Origin: Hyphomicrobiales bacterium
Lineage (GTDB): Bacteria; Pseudomonadota; Alphaproteobacteria; Rhizobiales; Rhizobiaceae
NCBI GenBank assembly: GCA_900473185.1
Contig: UCKU01000036.1
Coordinates: 1-64,000 of the forward strand
Length of the DNA: 64,000 nucleotides
Direction: 5' to 3'
The notes under the pieces were generated by a model, which saw only the letters and a program-made list of their open reading frames with translations, searched no databases and was not told the origin of the DNA. Below, in pieces: positions 25,885 to 34,688 of this stretch. Each line of letters begins with the position of its first letter. Position 1 is the stretch's first letter. Both the position numbers and the translations under genes were made by a program.

Positions 25885-27882
25885 ATGTTCCTCTATAAGG
25901 CTATCGTCTTCCTTCCCCTGATCGGTGCGATCATTGCCGGCCTCTTCGGTCGCGCGATCGGCGCCAAGGCGTCGGAATATGTCACCAGCGGCCTGATGAT
26001 CATCGCCGCCGTCCTGTCCTGGGTCGTCTTCTTCACGGTTGCGCTTGGCCATCCGGAAGGCGTGATCAAGGTCGAGGTTCTGCGCTGGATCCAGTCCGGC
26101 GGCATCGACGTCTCCTGGTCGCTGCGTGTCGATACGCTGACCTCGGTCATGCTGATCGTCGTCAATACGGTCTCGACCCTGGTGCACGTCTACTCGATCG
26201 GTTACATGCACACCGATCCGCATCGCCCGCGCTTCTTCGCCTATCTGTCGCTCTTCACTTTCGCCATGCTCATGCTGGTGACCTCCGACAACCTCGCCCA
26301 GATGTTCTTCGGCTGGGAAGGCGTGGGTCTGGCCTCGTATCTGCTGATCGGCTTCTGGTACAAGAAGCCTTCGGCATCGGCGGCTGCAATAAAGGCGTTC
26401 ATCGTCAACCGCGTCGGCGACTTCGGCTTCGTGCTCGGTATTGCCACCGTCTTCGTGCTGTTCGGCTCGATCAACTTCGACACGATCTTCGCCAATGCTT
26501 CGACCTTCGCTCCGGCGGAAGGCGGCGGTGAAGCCGGTGAAGTGATCCTGAACCTCTTCGGCATGCATCTCGACAAGGCGCATGCGCTGACCGGCGCCTG
26601 CCTGCTGCTCTTCATGGGTGCTATGGGTAAGTCGGCGCAGTTCCTGCTGCACACCTGGCTGCCGGACGCCATGGAAGGCCCGACTCCGGTCTCCGCACTC
26701 ATCCATGCCGCAACCATGGTGACCGCCGGCGTCTTCCTCGTCGCCCGCATGTCGCCGCTTTTCGAACTCTCGCATGATGCGCTCGTCGTCGTGACGATCA
26801 TCGGCGCAATCACTGCCTTCTTTGCGGCGACCGTCGGCCTCGTGCAGAACGACATCAAGCGCGTTATCGCCTATTCGACCTGCTCGCAGCTCGGCTACAT
26901 GTTCGTCGCCCTCGGCGTCGGCGCCTATGGCGCGGCAATCTTCCACCTCTTCACGCACGCCTTCTTCAAGGCCCTGCTCTTCCTCTGCGCCGGCTCGGTC
27001 ATCCACGCCGTCGACGGTGAGCAGGATATGCGCTACATGGGTGGCCTGCGTCCGCACATCAAGTGGACGTTCCGTATGATGATCATCGGTACGCTGGCGA
27101 TCACCGGTGTCGGCATTCCCTTCACCCCGTTCGGCTTTGCCGGCTTCTTCTCGAAGGACGTCATCATCGAGGCTGCCTATGCGTCGCATTCGCCGGCTGC
27201 AGGCTTCGCCTTCACATTGCTGGTCATTGCCGCTCTCTTCACCAGCTTCTATTCTTGGCGCCTGATCTTCATGACCTTCTACGGCAAGCCGCGCGCTTCC
27301 CACGAGGTCATGCACCACGTCCATGAATCGCCGCAGGTCATGCTGGTGCCGCTCTACCTCCTCGCCATCGGTGCAGTTTTTGCCGGCATGCTCTTCGAAG
27401 GCCGTTTCTATGGCGAGGAATATGCCGAGTTCTGGAAGGGTGCGCTCTTCACTGGTGCCGAGAACGAACTGGTGGAAGAATTCCATCACGTTCCTGCATG
27501 GGTCGGCCTCAGCCCCTTCATCGCGATGCTGCTCGGTTTCGTGACCGCCTGGTACATGTACATCAGGTCGCCGTCGACGCCGCGCAAGCTCGCCGAGCAG
27601 CACCGTGTGCTCTACCAGTTCCTGCTCAACAAGTGGTACTTCGACGAACTCTACGACTTCCTCTTCGTGCGCAGCGCCAAGGCGCTTGGCAACTTCCTCT
27701 GGAAGAAGGGTGATGTCGGCGTCATCGATACCTACGGTCCGAACGGCATTGCCGCCCGCGTCGTCAACGTTACCGACCGCGTCGTGCGCCTGCAGACCGG
27801 CTACCTCTATCACTATGCCTTCGCGATGCTGATCGGCGTTGCGGCGCTCGTTACCTGGATGATGCTCGGGAGTTCCTTCTGA
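25885..27882 (+). CDS. nuoL: NADH-quinone oxidoreductase subunit L
   Basis: ND5 homologue of 665 residues, a Mrp-antiporter-like proton pump with about 14-16 transmembrane helices and the long lateral helix at the C-terminus. Signatures: FFGWEGVGLASYLLIGFWY, HTWLPDAMEGPTPVSALIHA and AATMVTAGVFL. Its stop overlaps the nuoM start by one base. Confidence 0.98.
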   Translation: MFLYKAIVFLPLIGAIIAGLFGRAIGAKASEYVTSGLMIIAAVLSWVVFFTVALGHPEGVIKVEVLRWIQSGGIDVSWSLRVDTLTSVMLIVVNTVSTLVHVYSIGYMHTDPHRPRFFAYLSLFTFAMLMLVTSDNLAQMFFGWEGVGLASYLLIGFWYKKPSASAAAIKAFIVNRVGDFGFVLGIATVFVLFGSINFDTIFANASTFAPAEGGGEAGEVILNLFGMHLDKAHALTGACLLLFMGAMGKSAQFLLHTWLPDAMEGPTPVSALIHAATMVTAGVFLVARMSPLFELSHDALVVVTIIGAITAFFAATVGLVQNDIKRVIAYSTCSQLGYMFVALGVGAYGAAIFHLFTHAFFKALLFLCAGSVIHAVDGEQDMRYMGGLRPHIKWTFRMMIIGTLAITGVGIPFTPFGFAGFFSKDVIIEAAYASHSPAAGFAFTLLVIAALFTSFYSWRLIFMTFYGKPRASHEVMHHVHESPQVMLVPLYLLAIGAVFAGMLFEGRFYGEEYAEFWKGALFTGAENELVEEFHHVPAWVGLSPFIAMLLGFVTAWYMYIRSPSTPRKLAEQHRVLYQFLLNKWYFDELYDFLFVRSAKALGNFLWKKGDVGVIDTYGPNGIAARVVNVTDRVVRLQTGYLYHYAFAMLIGVAALVTWMMLGSSF

Positions 27883-29393
27883 TGACCGATTGGCCTATTC
27901 TTTCAACGGTCACCTTCCTGCCGCTCGTCGGCGTGGTGCTCTTGTTGCTGATGAACGGCGAAACCGAGAACGGCCGCAAGAACGTGCTGTGGATTTCGCT
28001 GATCACCACGGTCTTCACCTTCATCCTTTCGCTCTTCATCTGGATCGGTTTCGACAACGCCAATCCAGGCTTCCAGATGATCGAGCAGCATAGCTGGCTC
28101 GGCACCGGCATCGGCTACCATGTCGGTGTCGACGGCATCTCCATGCTGTTCATCATCCTCTCGACCTTCCTGATGCCCTTCTGCGTGCTCGCAAGCTGGC
28201 TCTCGATCGAGAAGCGGCTGAAGGAATACATGATCGCCTTCCTCATCCTCGAAGTGATGATGGTCGGTGTCTTCGTCTCGCTCGATATCGTTCTCTTTTA
28301 CGTCTTCTTCGAAGGCGGCCTCATCCCGATGTTCCTGATTATCGGCGTCTGGGGCGGTGCGAACCGCGTCTATGCGAGCTACAAGTTCTTCCTCTACACG
28401 CTGCTCGGCTCGGTGCTGATGCTGCTCGCCATCATGGCCATGTACTGGCAGGCCGGCACGACCGACATCACCGCGCTGCTGGCCTACAAGTTCCCGCCGG
28501 CAATGCAGACCTGGCTTTGGCTTGCCTTCTTCGCCTCCTTCGCGGTGAAGATGCCGATGTGGCCGGTCCATACCTGGCTCCCCGACGCACACGTCCAGGC
28601 GCCGACGGCCGGTTCCGTCATCCTGGCAGGCGTGCTCCTGAAGCTCGGCGGCTACGGCCTGATCCGCTTCTCAATCGGCATGTTCCCGGTCGCTTCGGAT
28701 CATTTCGCGCCGCTCGTCTTTGCGATGTCCGTTATCGCTATCATCTACACCTCGCTGGTCGCGATGATGCAGGACGACATCAAGAAGCTGATCGCCTATT
28801 CCTCGGTCGCTCACATGGGCTACGTGACGATGGGCATTTTCGCGGCGAACGCTCAGGGCCTGCAGGGTTCGATCTTCCAGATGCTGTCGCACGGCATCGT
28901 CTCGGGCGCGCTCTTCCTCTGCGTCGGCGTCGTCTATGACCGTACCCACACCCGCGAGATCGCGGCCTATGGCGGCCTGGTCAACAACATGCCGAAATAC
29001 GCGGTGGCCTTCATGGTCTTCACCATGGCGAATGTCGGCCTGCCGGGCACTTCGGGCTTCATCGGTGAATTCCTGACTCTGATCGGTGTCTTCCGCGCCA
29101 ACACCTGGGTTGCGCTCTTTGCCGCCACCGGTGTCATCCTCTCGGCCGCCTATGCGCTCTGGCTCTATCGCCGGGTGATTTTCGGCGCGCTGGAAAAGGA
29201 AAAGCTGAAGGCTTTGCTCGACCTCTCGCCGCGTGAAAAGGTCATCCTTTATCCGCTGGTCGCGCTCACTATTTTCTTCGGCGTCTATCCGGCTCCGGTC
29301 TTCGATGCGACCGCAGCTTCCGTAGACCATCTGATCAACAGCTATTCGGCCGCAGTGCAGGCAGCGCAGAATGTTGCGCTGTCGATGAAATGA
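27882..29393 (+). CDS. nuoM: NADH-quinone oxidoreductase subunit M
   Basis: ND4 homologue of 503 residues, an antiporter-like subunit with about 14 transmembrane helices. Signatures: FYVFFEGGLIPMFLIIGVWG, HTWLPDAHVQAPTAGSVILA and LIAYSSVAHMGYV. Translationally coupled to nuoL by a TGATG overlap. Confidence 0.98.
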   Translation: MTDWPILSTVTFLPLVGVVLLLLMNGETENGRKNVLWISLITTVFTFILSLFIWIGFDNANPGFQMIEQHSWLGTGIGYHVGVDGISMLFIILSTFLMPFCVLASWLSIEKRLKEYMIAFLILEVMMVGVFVSLDIVLFYVFFEGGLIPMFLIIGVWGGANRVYASYKFFLYTLLGSVLMLLAIMAMYWQAGTTDITALLAYKFPPAMQTWLWLAFFASFAVKMPMWPVHTWLPDAHVQAPTAGSVILAGVLLKLGGYGLIRFSIGMFPVASDHFAPLVFAMSVIAIIYTSLVAMMQDDIKKLIAYSSVAHMGYVTMGIFAANAQGLQGSIFQMLSHGIVSGALFLCVGVVYDRTHTREIAAYGGLVNNMPKYAVAFMVFTMANVGLPGTSGFIGEFLTLIGVFRANTWVALFAATGVILSAAYALWLYRRVIFGALEKEKLKALLDLSPREKVILYPLVALTIFFGVYPAPVFDATAASVDHLINSYSAAVQAAQNVALSMK

Positions 29394-29407
29394 CGGGACT
29401 TTAGGAC

Positions 29408-30853
29408 ATGACTGCTGAAACAATCTCCCTGAGCCTGTACCTGTCCGCGCCGGAAATCATCCTCGCGATCGGTGCCCTTCTACTGCTCATGATCGGCGTT
29501 TTCTCGGGCGAGCGGTCCGGTCCGCTCGTCAGCGCGCTGGCGATGATCGTGATTGCCATCTCTGGCCTGTGGCTGATCTTCATCCCCGGCGACGGCCTTG
29601 CCTATGGCGGCGTCTATCTCGCCGACGGCTTTGCACGCTTCATGAAGGTGCTGGCCCTGATCGGTTCTCTGGTCGCGCTGTTCATGTCGATGGGTCATGC
29701 GCGGGAAAATCAACTCGACAAGTTCGAGTTCCCGGTTCTCCTGGTGCTCTGCACGCTCGGCATCATGCTGATGATCTCGGCAAATGATCTGATCGCGCTC
29801 TACCTCGGCCTCGAACTGCAGTCTCTGGCGATCTACGTCATAGCTGCGATCAACCGCGACAGCCTGAAGTCAACCGAAGCCGGCCTGAAGTATTTCGTCC
29901 TCGGCGCGCTTTCCTCGGGCATGCTGCTCTACGGCATGTCGCTGGTCTACGGCTTCACCGGTCACACGCATTTCGCCGAGGTTGCCCAGGCGCTCACGGT
30001 CGAAGGAGCACGCTCGCTCGGCCTGATCTTCGGCCTCGTCTTCATCCTCGCCGGCATAGCCTTCAAGATCTCGGCCGTTCCGTTCCATATGTGGACGCCG
30101 GACGTTTATGAAGGCGCGCCGACCCCGGTCACCGCCTTCCTGGCGAGCGCACCAAAGGTTGCTGCCATGGCGATGATGACCCGCATCGTCATCACCGCTT
30201 TCGAGCCGGTGCTGACCGACTGGCAGCAGGTCATCGTCTTCATTTCGATCGCCTCGATGCTGCTCGGTTCGTTCGCGGCCATCGGCCAGAAGAACATCAA
30301 GCGACTGATGGCCTATTCCTCGATCGGTCACATGGGTTATGCGCTGGTCGGCCTCGCAGCCGGCAACCAGACGGGCGTCACAGGCGTCATGCTCTACATG
30401 GCGATCTACATGGTCATGACCCTCGGATCCTTCGCCATCATCATGTCGATGCGCCGCAAGGACGGTACGGTTGTCGAGAATGTCAGCGATCTCGCCGGCC
30501 TTTCGACGACGAACCCCTTCATGGCTGTGGTGCTGACCGCGCTGATGTTCTCGCTTGCCGGTATCCCGCCGCTCGCCGGCTTCTTCGCGAAGTACTTCGT
30601 CTTCGTCGCCGCCATCGAAGCCAAGCTCTATGCGCTTGCCGTCATCGGTGTCCTGGCCTCGGTCGTCGGCGCTTACTACTACCTGCGCGTCATCAAGCTG
30701 ATGTGGTTCGATGAGGCGACCGGCGAATTCGCCCGCGTCTCCGGCTCACTGCGCCTCGTCTTCGGTCTCTCCGGCCTCTTCGTTGCTGCCTATGTTCTCA
30801 TCGGCGGTCCGATCGGCGGTGCGGCAGAACTAGCTGCGGCAACGCTGTTCTGA
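29408..30853 (+). CDS. nuoN: NADH-quinone oxidoreductase subunit N
   Basis: ND2 homologue of 481 residues, the third antiporter-like subunit with about 14 transmembrane helices. Signatures: LYLGLELQSLAIYVIAA, PFHMWTPDVYEGAPTPVTAF and LMAYSSIGHMGYALVGL. Last complex I gene; its stop overlaps the birA start by one base, so the operon runs on. Confidence 0.98.
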   Translation: MTAETISLSLYLSAPEIILAIGALLLLMIGVFSGERSGPLVSALAMIVIAISGLWLIFIPGDGLAYGGVYLADGFARFMKVLALIGSLVALFMSMGHARENQLDKFEFPVLLVLCTLGIMLMISANDLIALYLGLELQSLAIYVIAAINRDSLKSTEAGLKYFVLGALSSGMLLYGMSLVYGFTGHTHFAEVAQALTVEGARSLGLIFGLVFILAGIAFKISAVPFHMWTPDVYEGAPTPVTAFLASAPKVAAMAMMTRIVITAFEPVLTDWQQVIVFISIASMLLGSFAAIGQKNIKRLMAYSSIGHMGYALVGLAAGNQTGVTGVMLYMAIYMVMTLGSFAIIMSMRRKDGTVVENVSDLAGLSTTNPFMAVVLTALMFSLAGIPPLAGFFAKYFVFVAAIEAKLYALAVIGVLASVVGAYYYLRVIKLMWFDEATGEFARVSGSLRLVFGLSGLFVAAYVLIGGPIGGAAELAAATLF

Positions 30854-31617
30854 TGGCTTCCGACAAGCGGCGCCGGATATCGCTCGGCGATATCAGGCAC
30901 GAGGCCTTGTCGGATACGTCGTCGACCAACACAGAATGCCTTGCCCGTGCTCGGGCAGGGGACGGCGGTCTGCTTTGGGTGACCGCCGAACGACAGACCG
31001 GCGGCCGGGGCCGCCGGGGCCGTCCCTGGGTTTCAGAGCGCGGCAATCTCTACGCCTCACTTCTCCTCATCGATCCGGCGCCGATGGAGCGCCTTGCCTC
31101 TCTGCCGCTGGCAATCGCTGTCGCCGTACACCAGGCGATCCGCAGTGTATTGCCGCCCGGCGCCGAGCCGCTGGAGGTGAAGTGGCCGAACGACATCCTG
31201 ATCGGACGCAAGAAGACCTGCGGCATCCTCGTGGAAGGCGAACGGCTGGCTGATGGCCGCCATGCTGTCGTGATCGGCATCGGCATCAATGTATCGGTCA
31301 TGCCCGACAATCCTATCTATCCCGTCACTTGCCTGCGCGATCAGGGAAGTGCGGCTTCGCCCGAAGAGCTCTTCGCCCATCTCTTTGCCTCCATGGCCGA
31401 GACGCTTGATACCTGGGATGAAGGGCAGGGTATTGCCGAGGTCACAGCTCGGTGGCGCGCTGTCGCCTGCGGTATTGGCGAAAAGATAACCGTGAATCTG
31501 CCTGACAGGTCGATTTCAGGATATTTCGCCGGAATAGATGATAATGGCCTGTTGATGCTCGATACCGGCGCAGGCAGGATAATGCCGATTGCGGCCGGCG
31601 ATGTATTCTTTGGATAG
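30853..31617 (+). CDS. birA: biotin--[acetyl-CoA-carboxylase] ligase
   Basis: Attaches biotin to the carrier domain of carboxylases. The 254-residue protein has the biotinyl-AMP loop GRGRRGRPW (about 51-59), the catalytic lysine in VKWPNDILIG and a C-terminal SH3-like domain. The N-terminal DNA-binding helix-turn-helix of E. coli BirA is missing, so it is a non-regulatory (class I) ligase. It is coupled to nuoN (TGATG), the standard rhizobial arrangement. Confidence 0.95.
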   Translation: MASDKRRRISLGDIRHEALSDTSSTNTECLARARAGDGGLLWVTAERQTGGRGRRGRPWVSERGNLYASLLLIDPAPMERLASLPLAIAVAVHQAIRSVLPPGAEPLEVKWPNDILIGRKKTCGILVEGERLADGRHAVVIGIGINVSVMPDNPIYPVTCLRDQGSAASPEELFAHLFASMAETLDTWDEGQGIAEVTARWRAVACGIGEKITVNLPDRSISGYFAGIDDNGLLMLDTGAGRIMPIAAGDVFFG

Positions 31618-31634
31618 TGGAAAAAACAAACATT

Positions 31635-33305
31635 ATGGCGAAACAGGACGAACTGGTATTTCTGCCCCTGGGCGGCGTCGGCGAGATCGGCATGAATCTC
31701 GCGCTGTACGGCTACGGCCCGGCGGATCATCGCCAGTGGATTATGGTGGATTGCGGCGTCACCTTTCCGGGGCCGGATCTGCCGGGTGTCGATCTCGTCC
31801 TGCCGGATATCCGTTTCCTCGCCAATGAGCGCAAGAACCTCAAGGCGATCATCATCACCCACGCCCATGAGGATCATTACGGCGCACTCGCCGATCTCTG
31901 GCCCGGCCTCAACGTGCCGGTCTATGCCTCACCCTTCACGGCCGGCCTGTTGGAAGCCAAGCGCAATTTCGAGAAGGATGCGATCGGCGAAGTGCCGGTG
32001 ACGATCTTCAAGGCCGGCGATACGATCAATGTCGGCCCCTTCAGCATCGAGGGTGTCGCCGTCAATCACTCGATCCCCGAGCCGATGTCGCTGGTTATCC
32101 GTACGCCGCTGGGCAATGTCATCCACACCGGCGACTGGAAGATCGACCACGAGCCGTCGCTCGGACCTCTGACCGACGAGGCGCGGTTCCGCCAGCTTGG
32201 CGATGAGGGTGTGCTGGCGCTGCTCTGCGACTCCACCAATGCTCTGCGCGACGGCGTTTCGCCCTCCGAGAAGGATGTCTCGGAGAGCTTGCGCAAGATC
32301 ATCGAGAATGCCGAGGGGCGTGTGGCGATAACCACCTTCTCCTCGAATGTCGGCCGTATCCGCACCGTCGCCGAAGCCGCCGAAGCTGCTGGCCGTGAGG
32401 TGCTGCTGCTTGGAAGCTCGCTGAAGCGCGTGTGCGATGTCGCTCAGGACATCGGCCTGCTGGAAGGCGTAAAACCCTTCATCTCCGAGGAGGATTACGG
32501 CTTCATCCCGCGTGACAAGGTCGTGGTCATCCTGACTGGCAGTCAGGGCGAGCCGCGCGCTGCCCTTGCCAAGCTCTCCCGTGACGAGATGCGCAATGTG
32601 GCGTTTACCGCCGGCGATATCGTCGTCTTCTCCTCGCGTGCCATCCCCGGTAACGAGAAGGCGATCCAGGACATCAAGAACGGTCTCGTGGAGCAGGGCG
32701 TTCACATCATCACCGACACAGAGGCGCTGGTGCATGTCTCCGGTCATCCGCGCCGCAACGAGTTGCAGAAGATGTACGAGTGGACGCGGCCGAAAGTCGT
32801 CGTGCCCGTGCATGGCGAGGCAACGCATCTGACGGCGCATAAGGAGCTTGCCGAGCAGTCGGGCATTCCGACGGTGCCGCGTGTGCGCAACGGCGATGTG
32901 CTGCGGCTTGCCCCGGGGCCGGTCGAGGTGATCGACGAGGCGCCGCATGGCCGCATCTATAAGGACGGGTCGCTGATCGGTGACTTCGATGAGATGGGCA
33001 TCGGCGAGCGCAAGAAGCTTTCCTATGTCGGCCATGTCGCCGTCAGTATCGTGCTCGACAGCCGCTACGATATCATCGGCGAGCCCGATCTCGTGGCGAT
33101 CGGCCTGCCGGTCTATGACGATGAGGGCGAGGATATGGAAGATACTCTGTTCGACGCCGCGATCGGGGCGTTCGAGAGCATTCCACGCGCCCGCCGTAAG
33201 GATATCGACATGGTACAGGAGGCCCTGCGCCGCGCCGTGCGAGCTGCCGCCAATCATACCTGGGGCAAGAAGCCTCTCGTCACGGTCTTCATCACTAGGG
33301 TCTGA
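31635..33305 (+). CDS. rnj: ribonuclease J
   Basis: Metallo-beta-lactamase/beta-CASP ribonuclease of 556 residues. The zinc motif HAHEDH lies at about residues 76-81, and further ligand segments are seen in GDWKID and SGHPRRNEL. It acts in rRNA maturation and mRNA decay as a 5'-3' exonuclease and endonuclease. The ATG at 31635 gives MAKQDELVFLPLGGVGEIGM, the family N-terminus. A GTG at 31617 overlapping the birA stop would add six residues. Confidence 0.95.
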   Translation: MAKQDELVFLPLGGVGEIGMNLALYGYGPADHRQWIMVDCGVTFPGPDLPGVDLVLPDIRFLANERKNLKAIIITHAHEDHYGALADLWPGLNVPVYASPFTAGLLEAKRNFEKDAIGEVPVTIFKAGDTINVGPFSIEGVAVNHSIPEPMSLVIRTPLGNVIHTGDWKIDHEPSLGPLTDEARFRQLGDEGVLALLCDSTNALRDGVSPSEKDVSESLRKIIENAEGRVAITTFSSNVGRIRTVAEAAEAAGREVLLLGSSLKRVCDVAQDIGLLEGVKPFISEEDYGFIPRDKVVVILTGSQGEPRAALAKLSRDEMRNVAFTAGDIVVFSSRAIPGNEKAIQDIKNGLVEQGVHIITDTEALVHVSGHPRRNELQKMYEWTRPKVVVPVHGEATHLTAHKELAEQSGIPTVPRVRNGDVLRLAPGPVEVIDEAPHGRIYKDGSLIGDFDEMGIGERKKLSYVGHVAVSIVLDSRYDIIGEPDLVAIGLPVYDDEGEDMEDTLFDAAIGAFESIPRARRKDIDMVQEALRRAVRAAANHTWGKKPLVTVFITRV

Positions 33306-33307
33306 TG

Positions 33308-33712
33308 ATGCTTGGCCGGGTGAACCATATCGCCATCGCCGTGCCTGATCTGGCCGCCGCAGTCACGAGCTATCGCGACATTCTGGGGGCCGCAGTCTCG
33401 CAGCCGCAAGCACTACCGGCGCATGGCGTAACGGTCGTTTTCGTGGAGCTGCCGAATACCAAGGTGGAACTGCTGGAGCCACTCGGTGAGGCATCGCCCA
33501 TTGCGGCCTTCCTCGAGAAGAACCCGTCCGGCGGCATGCACCACATCTGCTACGAGGTCGATGATATCCTGGCGGCTCGAGACCAGCTGATGGCATCAGG
33601 GGCGAGGGTGCTTGGTAATGGCGAGCCGAAGATCAGCGCTCACGGCAAGCCGGTGCTGTTCCTCCATCCGAAGGACTTCTTCGGCACATTGATTGAGCTG
33701 GAACAGGTCTGA
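33308..33712 (+). CDS. mce: methylmalonyl-CoA epimerase
   Basis: Glyoxalase/VOC-fold protein of 134 residues. It interconverts (R)- and (S)-methylmalonyl-CoA in propionyl-CoA breakdown. Typical segments: MLGRVNHIAIAVPDL, VELLEPLGEASPIAAFL, GGMHHICYEVDDI and GKPVLFLHPKDFFGTLIELE. Metal ligands would be the histidines of NHIAIA and MHHICYEV and the final glutamate. Start at 33308, with an equally placed ATG at 33305 that overlaps the rnj stop. Confidence 0.93.
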   Translation: MLGRVNHIAIAVPDLAAAVTSYRDILGAAVSQPQALPAHGVTVVFVELPNTKVELLEPLGEASPIAAFLEKNPSGGMHHICYEVDDILAARDQLMASGARVLGNGEPKISAHGKPVLFLHPKDFFGTLIELEQV

Positions 33713-33822
33713 CGCTCTGCGTCAGAGTGACCTAAACTGTCTACCGCCTTTGAACTGGCCGCCATTCCGGCTTATAAGCGGCCAAAACCTGCCGCCAAGG
33801 CACCATATCGACGGGAACCAAG

Positions 33823-34098
33823 ATGTTTCAGGCCTTCCTCCAGGGGTTCGCAGTTTATTTCATTATCTGGTGGATCACGCTTTTCGCCGTGCTGCCGATA
33901 GGCCTGCGCACTCAGGCGGACGATAATGATGTTGTGCTCGGCACCGTGCCGAGCGCGCCGACCCGTTTCCGCCCGGTTTTCGTCTTTTCGCTGACGACGC
34001 TTATTTCAGGTGCAATTTACGGCTTCTGGTATATCTGTTCGACCTATTTCGGTCTCGGCTTCGATGCACTTCCACAAATAGGGCCTAGCTTCTATTAG
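33823..34098 (+). CDS. DUF1467 family membrane protein
   Basis: A 91-residue protein with two transmembrane helices (about 5-28 and 54-75) and a short hydrophilic loop containing RTQADDNDVVLGTVPSAP, the hallmark of this alphaproteobacterial family. Function unknown. It lies between mce and proS, its usual place in rhizobia. Confidence 0.88.
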   Translation: MFQAFLQGFAVYFIIWWITLFAVLPIGLRTQADDNDVVLGTVPSAPTRFRPVFVFSLTTLISGAIYGFWYICSTYFGLGFDALPQIGPSFY

Positions 34099-34261
34099 GA
34101 ATGGCTTTTGCTCAATCTTTGAGCAGATGTAAATGCAATCGAGAAAATCTGTCATACGCACGTCATGCAAGTGAGGCAAAGAGCTTGCGTAACGGAAGGC
34201 GGGCTTACCTAACGAAAGGCAAGCTTGATTTTTCGAGAATGGCGGAAGCCGAAAAAGCAAA

Positions 34262-34440
34262 AAAAAACAAGGCTAAAAGCCTTGTTTTAATTATCGCGTG
34301 ATCCTTAACCGTTACCGGGGCAGCGACAAGCGCGCCTAAGATCTGATCCTCCCAAGACTTGACCGCGAGTTCGGCAAGAATTTAACCTTCCTGCCTGTTT
34401 TGTGAGCTAAAGCTAGCTCAAAGATTGTGCTTTGTCATTA
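34262..34440 (-). ncRNA. candidate small RNA on the minus strand
   Basis: Minus-strand reading ends in ACAAGGCTTTTAGCCTTG followed by a run of about ten T, an ideal Rho-independent terminator (11-bp stem, 3-nt loop at 34274-34276). No protein gene on that strand could use it. The 5' end is a guess; I could not place a promoter. A small RNA beside proS in rhizobia is compatible with families I recall from Sinorhizobium, but I cannot confirm the match. Confidence 0.4.
34263..34287. terminator. bidirectional terminator downstream of DUF1467
   Basis: AAAACAAGGCT-AAA-AGCCTTGTTTT. The minus strand gets the longer T-run (TTTTTTTTT), the plus strand TTTT-AATTAT. Confidence 0.85.
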
Positions 34441-34482
34441 GCTTTTTTTGCATTTTTGCTACACTCACGCAAAATTTTTCTG

Positions 34483-34511
34483 TTGACAAGATTTGCCTTC
34501 AAGTCCTTATA
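34483..34511 (+). promoter_or_regulatory. candidate proS promoter
   Basis: TTGACA at 34483-34488, a 17-bp spacer and CTTATA at 34506-34511 (or TATAAA with a 19-bp spacer). This leaves a ~170-nt leader before the proS ATG. Confidence 0.6.
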
Positions 34512-34688
34512 AATACGCGCTTTTTCGCGCCTGCTCAATTTGTAGGCGCTAACATGCGTCTGCGGGAGGCAGCTGGCACCGGTCGCGGGTTTCCTTCCTG
34601 CCGCGAAGCGGCTATGAACGCTCCCATCTTTAACAAATGCCGTCGATTCCGCTTGGTAAGCGGCGTCTCAACTGTACCGGAATCCGCC

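Larger units (their letters stand above)
34099..34688. other. long non-coding interval upstream of proS
   Basis: 590 bp without a convincing gene, AT-richer than its surroundings. It holds a strong hairpin (34263-34287), a candidate minus-strand small RNA, the self-complementary TGAGCT/AGCTCA segment near 34408-34425, and a proS promoter. In-frame codons upstream of the proS start reach back to 34425 but do not look like synthetase sequence. Confidence 0.6.

Noticed and set aside
25858..27813. 651-codon minus-strand frame opposite nuoL
   Set aside because: nuoL is certain on the plus strand; the antisense product is a His/Glu/Arg-rich shadow.
34101..34301. 66-codon plus-strand frame after the DUF1467 gene
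   Set aside because: No ribosome-binding site; it runs through the terminator hairpin, which explains its Lys-rich end.
34425..34688. N-terminal extension of ProS
   Set aside because: In frame, but it would include the promoter and sequence unlike any prolyl-tRNA synthetase; the ATG at 34689 matches the family start.
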